Assembly: GCA_029555885.1 (NCBI GenBank)
Contig: JAKPQT010000304.1
Location: 1-22,472 of the forward strand
DNA length: 22,472 bases
Reading direction: 5' to 3'
DNA from: Chloroflexota bacterium
Lineage (GTDB): Bacteria; Chloroflexota; Anaerolineae; CG2-30-64-16
Every line of letters starts with the position of its first letter. The stretch's first letter is position 1. Below the pieces are notes generated by a model that did not search any database, was not told the DNA's origin, and saw only the letters and a program-made list of their open reading frames with translations. The translations under genes and the position numbers were made by a program. Of the stretch, positions 20,599 through 22,472 are shown piece by piece.

Positions 20599-20627
20599 AC
20601 TATAGCACCACGGAAGCTACCGGCCAA
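20599..20627 (-). promoter_or_regulatory. Sigma70-like promoter of the DUF368 gene
   Basis: On the minus strand TTGGCC (20627-20622) and TATAGT (20604-20599) are 17 bp apart. The start site would be near 20592, leaving about 50 nt to the GTG start at 20541. Confidence 0.65.
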
Positions 20628-20740
20628 ATAGCGCGGCCGTTGACTTCGCCCAGGATGCGCGACCCTTACGCGCCCCCCTTTCCACCGGAAGACCTACTAC
20701 GGAATCCCAGCCGCATCCGCGCGATAATCTGTAAAACGCT

Positions 20741-20769
20741 TTGGCGCACACCCGCGCCTGTGTTATACT
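20741..20769 (+). promoter_or_regulatory. Sigma70-like promoter of ftsH
   Basis: TTGGCG (20741-20746) and TATACT (20764-20769) are 17 bp apart. The start site would be near 20776, about 27 nt before the ftsH ATG. No heat-shock operator such as a CIRCE-type inverted repeat is seen around it. Confidence 0.7.
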
Positions 20770-20802
20770 AATAGGGTTGGCACGTTTGAAAGGTACCCTT
20801 GC

Positions 20803-22472
20803 ATGAACAACATGCGTTCACTGCGCAACAATGCGCTGTATATCGTTCTTCTGCTGATCCTGGGCGTGTTCCTCGTGACCACGCTCATGCGTAATAACGA
20901 CAACCTGCCCACCGTGGACATTGGCCGGATCGCGCAGCTTGCGCGCGACGGCGAGATCAAGACTATCACGGTTGTCGGGCAGGACCTGACGGTGGACCTC
21001 AAGGACGGCCGCCAGGTCAAGTCGCGCAAGGAAGCCGACGGCAGTGTCGTAGAGACGCTGCGCAACCTGGGCGTGCCCGAAGAGTCCTTCGGCACGGGGG
21101 CTGGCGCCATCCAGATCATCGTCAAGGCGCCGAGCGTCTGGCTGGGGCTTGCGCCGCTGCTCATCTCCGTGCTGCCGGTCCTGCTGTTGGCCGGTTTCTT
21201 CATCTTCCTGATGCGCCAGGCGCAGGGTGCAGGCAATCAGGCCTTCTCCTTCGGCAAGAGCCGGGCGCGCGTGTTCACCGGCGACAAGCCCACCGTCACG
21301 TTCGCGGATGTCGCCGGAGCTGACGAATCCAAGCAGGAGCTGCAGGAGGTCGTTGAGTTCCTCAAGGAGCCGCAGAAGTTCGCCTCCCTCGGCGCCCGCA
21401 TTCCCAAGGGCGTGCTGCTCGTCGGCCCGCCCGGCACCGGCAAGACGCTGATGGCCAAAGCCATCTCCGGCGAGGCCGGCGTGCCGTTCTTCTCCGTCTC
21501 CGGCTCGGAGTTCGTGGAGATGTTCGTCGGCGTGGGCGCCAGCCGCGTGCGCGACCTGTTCGAGCAGGCCAAGCGCAACTCGCCCTGCATCATCTTCATC
21601 GACGAGATCGATGCGGTGGGCCGCCAGCGCGGGGCCGGGCTGGGCGGCTCGCACGACGAGCGCGAACAGACGCTCAACCAGATTCTCGTCGAGATGGACG
21701 GCTTCGACACCGATACCAATATCATCCTCGTCGCGGCGACGAACCGGCCGGACATCCTGGACCCGGCGCTGCTGCGGCCGGGGCGGTTCGACCGGCAGGT
21801 GGTGATGGACCGGCCGAACATGAAGGGCCGCGAGGCGATCCTGAAGGTGCACGTGCGGGGCAAGCCGCTGGAGCCGGGGGTGGACCTGGAGACGATTGCG
21901 CGCGGGACGCCGGGCTTCGTCGGTGCGGACCTGGAGAACCTGGTCAACGAAGGCGCGATCCTGGCCGCGCGGCGCAACAAGCGCGCCATCGGCATGGCCG
22001 AGTTGCAAGACGCGGTGGAAAAGGTCATCGCCGGGCCGGAGCGGCGCTCGCGGCTGATCTCCGAGCACGAAAAGCACATCGTGGCCTACCATGAGGCGGG
22101 GCACGCGCTGGTCATGAAGATGCTGCCTCACTCGGACCCGGTCCATAAGATCAGTATCGTCAGCCGGGGCATGGCGCTGGGCTACACCATGCCGCTGCCC
22201 GAAGAGGACCACCTGCTGCACGGCCGCAGCAAGTTCCGCGACGAGCTGGCAGGGCTGCTGGGCGGCCGCGTGGCCGAAGAAGAAGTCTTCGGCGACATCA
22301 CGACGGGCGCATCGAACGATCTCGAACGGGTCACTGCGCTGGCTCGCCGGATGGTCACGCAGTACGGCATGAGCGAGAATCTCGGTCCGCAGACCTACGG
22401 CGAGAAGGAAGATCAGGTCTTCCTGGGCCGCGAGATCGGCGAGCAGCGCAACTACAGCGAGGAAGTGGCCGA
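20803..22472 (+). CDS. ftsH: ATP-dependent zinc metalloprotease FtsH, 3'-truncated
   Basis: The frame runs from 20803 off the window end, giving 556 residues of an expected 600-650. TM1 is at about 11-29, a small extracytoplasmic domain follows, and TM2 is at about 113-137. The AAA+ domain has Walker A GPPGTGKT (208-215), Walker B IIFIDEID (E268) and the second region of homology with arginines ([10 protein letters not shown]). The M41 protease domain has the zinc motif HEAGH (H430, E431, H434) and third ligand D506 in ASNDLERV. FtsH degrades misfolded membrane proteins and selected regulators. The first ATG has GAAAGG about 9 bases upstream; another in-frame ATG lies 9 bases later. It stands alone behind its own promoter. 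Confidence 0.98.
   Translation, partial: MNNMRSLRNNALYIVLLLILGVFLVTTLMRNNDNLPTVDIGRIAQLARDGEIKTITVVGQDLTVDLKDGRQVKSRKEADGSVVETLRNLGVPEESFGTGAGAIQIIVKAPSVWLGLAPLLISVLPVLLLAGFFIFLMRQAQGAGNQAFSFGKSRARVFTGDKPTVTFADVAGADESKQELQEVVEFLKEPQKFASLGARIPKGVLLVGPPGTGKTLMAKAISGEAGVPFFSVSGSEFVEMFVGVGASRVRDLFEQAKRNSPCIIFIDEIDAVGRQRGAGLGGSHDEREQTLNQILVEMDGFDTDTNIILVAATNRPDILDPALLRPGRFDRQVVMDRPNMKGREAILKVHVRGKPLEPGVDLETIARGTPGFVGADLENLVNEGAILAARRNKRAIGMAELQDAVEKVIAGPERRSRLISEHEKHIVAYHEAGHALVMKMLPHSDPVHKISIVSRGMALGYTMPLPEEDHLLHGRSKFRDELAGLLGGRVAEEEVFGDITTGASNDLERVTALARRMVTQYGMSENLGPQTYGEKEDQVFLGREIGEQRNYSEEVA

Overview
The window is GC-rich chromosomal DNA, most likely from a member of the Chloroflexota (Anaerolineae-like). 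This is inferred from gene content and style: a Tat-type sugar-binding lipoprotein with an Ala/Pro-rich linker, a bacterial RIO kinase, a CxxC-x17-CxxC zinc-ribbon protein, REC-only regulators around NuoEF, a DUF368 protein, FtsH, and many intergenic palindromes. No rRNA, tRNA, CRISPR array, transposase or phage gene was seen. Several sigma70-like promoters with near-consensus boxes and 17-18 bp spacers can be read directly.

Layout. (1) 1-1575: the 3' part of a HAMP/HisKA_3 sensor kinase and its NarL-type regulator. (2) 1650-2350: a self-contained unit (promoter, long leader, zinc-ribbon protein with an RGG-like tail, terminator). (3) 2369-3820: a three-way-junction inverted repeat, a RIO kinase on the minus strand, and a short cryptic minus-strand transcription unit. 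(4) 3821-9617, minus strand: a carbohydrate ABC importer operon (binding protein, two permeases, no ATPase) that continues into an alpha/beta hydrolase and an Fe-S protein overlapping by ATGA. (5) 9802-12288, plus strand: proB-proA. (6) 12466-13077, minus strand: a hemerythrin-like protein. (7) 13151-18539, plus strand: a seven-gene run of REC-REC-NuoE-NuoF-REC-ACT/ACT-membrane histidine kinase. (8) 18540-19615: a methyltransferase gene bracketed by two copies of a long inverted-repeat element. (9) 19615-20627, minus strand: a DUF368 polyprenyl-phosphate transporter. (10) 20741-22472, plus strand: ftsH, cut by the window end.

The most notable region is 13151-18539. Orphan NADH-dehydrogenase modules (NuoE, NuoF, without NuoG) sit between three related stand-alone receiver proteins, a free-standing aspartokinase-type ACT pair, and a six-helix histidine kinase. 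The kinase carries a GGIENPF segment like the GGxxNPF quinone-sensing signature of RegB/PrrB. It also has three exact 42-residue coiled-coil repeats, two with a cysteine at a predicted core position. Read together, this looks like a redox-sensing phosphorelay coupled to an NADH-oxidising module; that reading is inference.

Secondary points are the hairpin between Shine-Dalgarno and ATG of the zinc-ribbon gene, the cryptic short transcript at 3549-3795, the 27-28 bp near-perfect palindromes at three gene junctions, and the hydrolase/Fe-S pair appended to the sugar-uptake operon.
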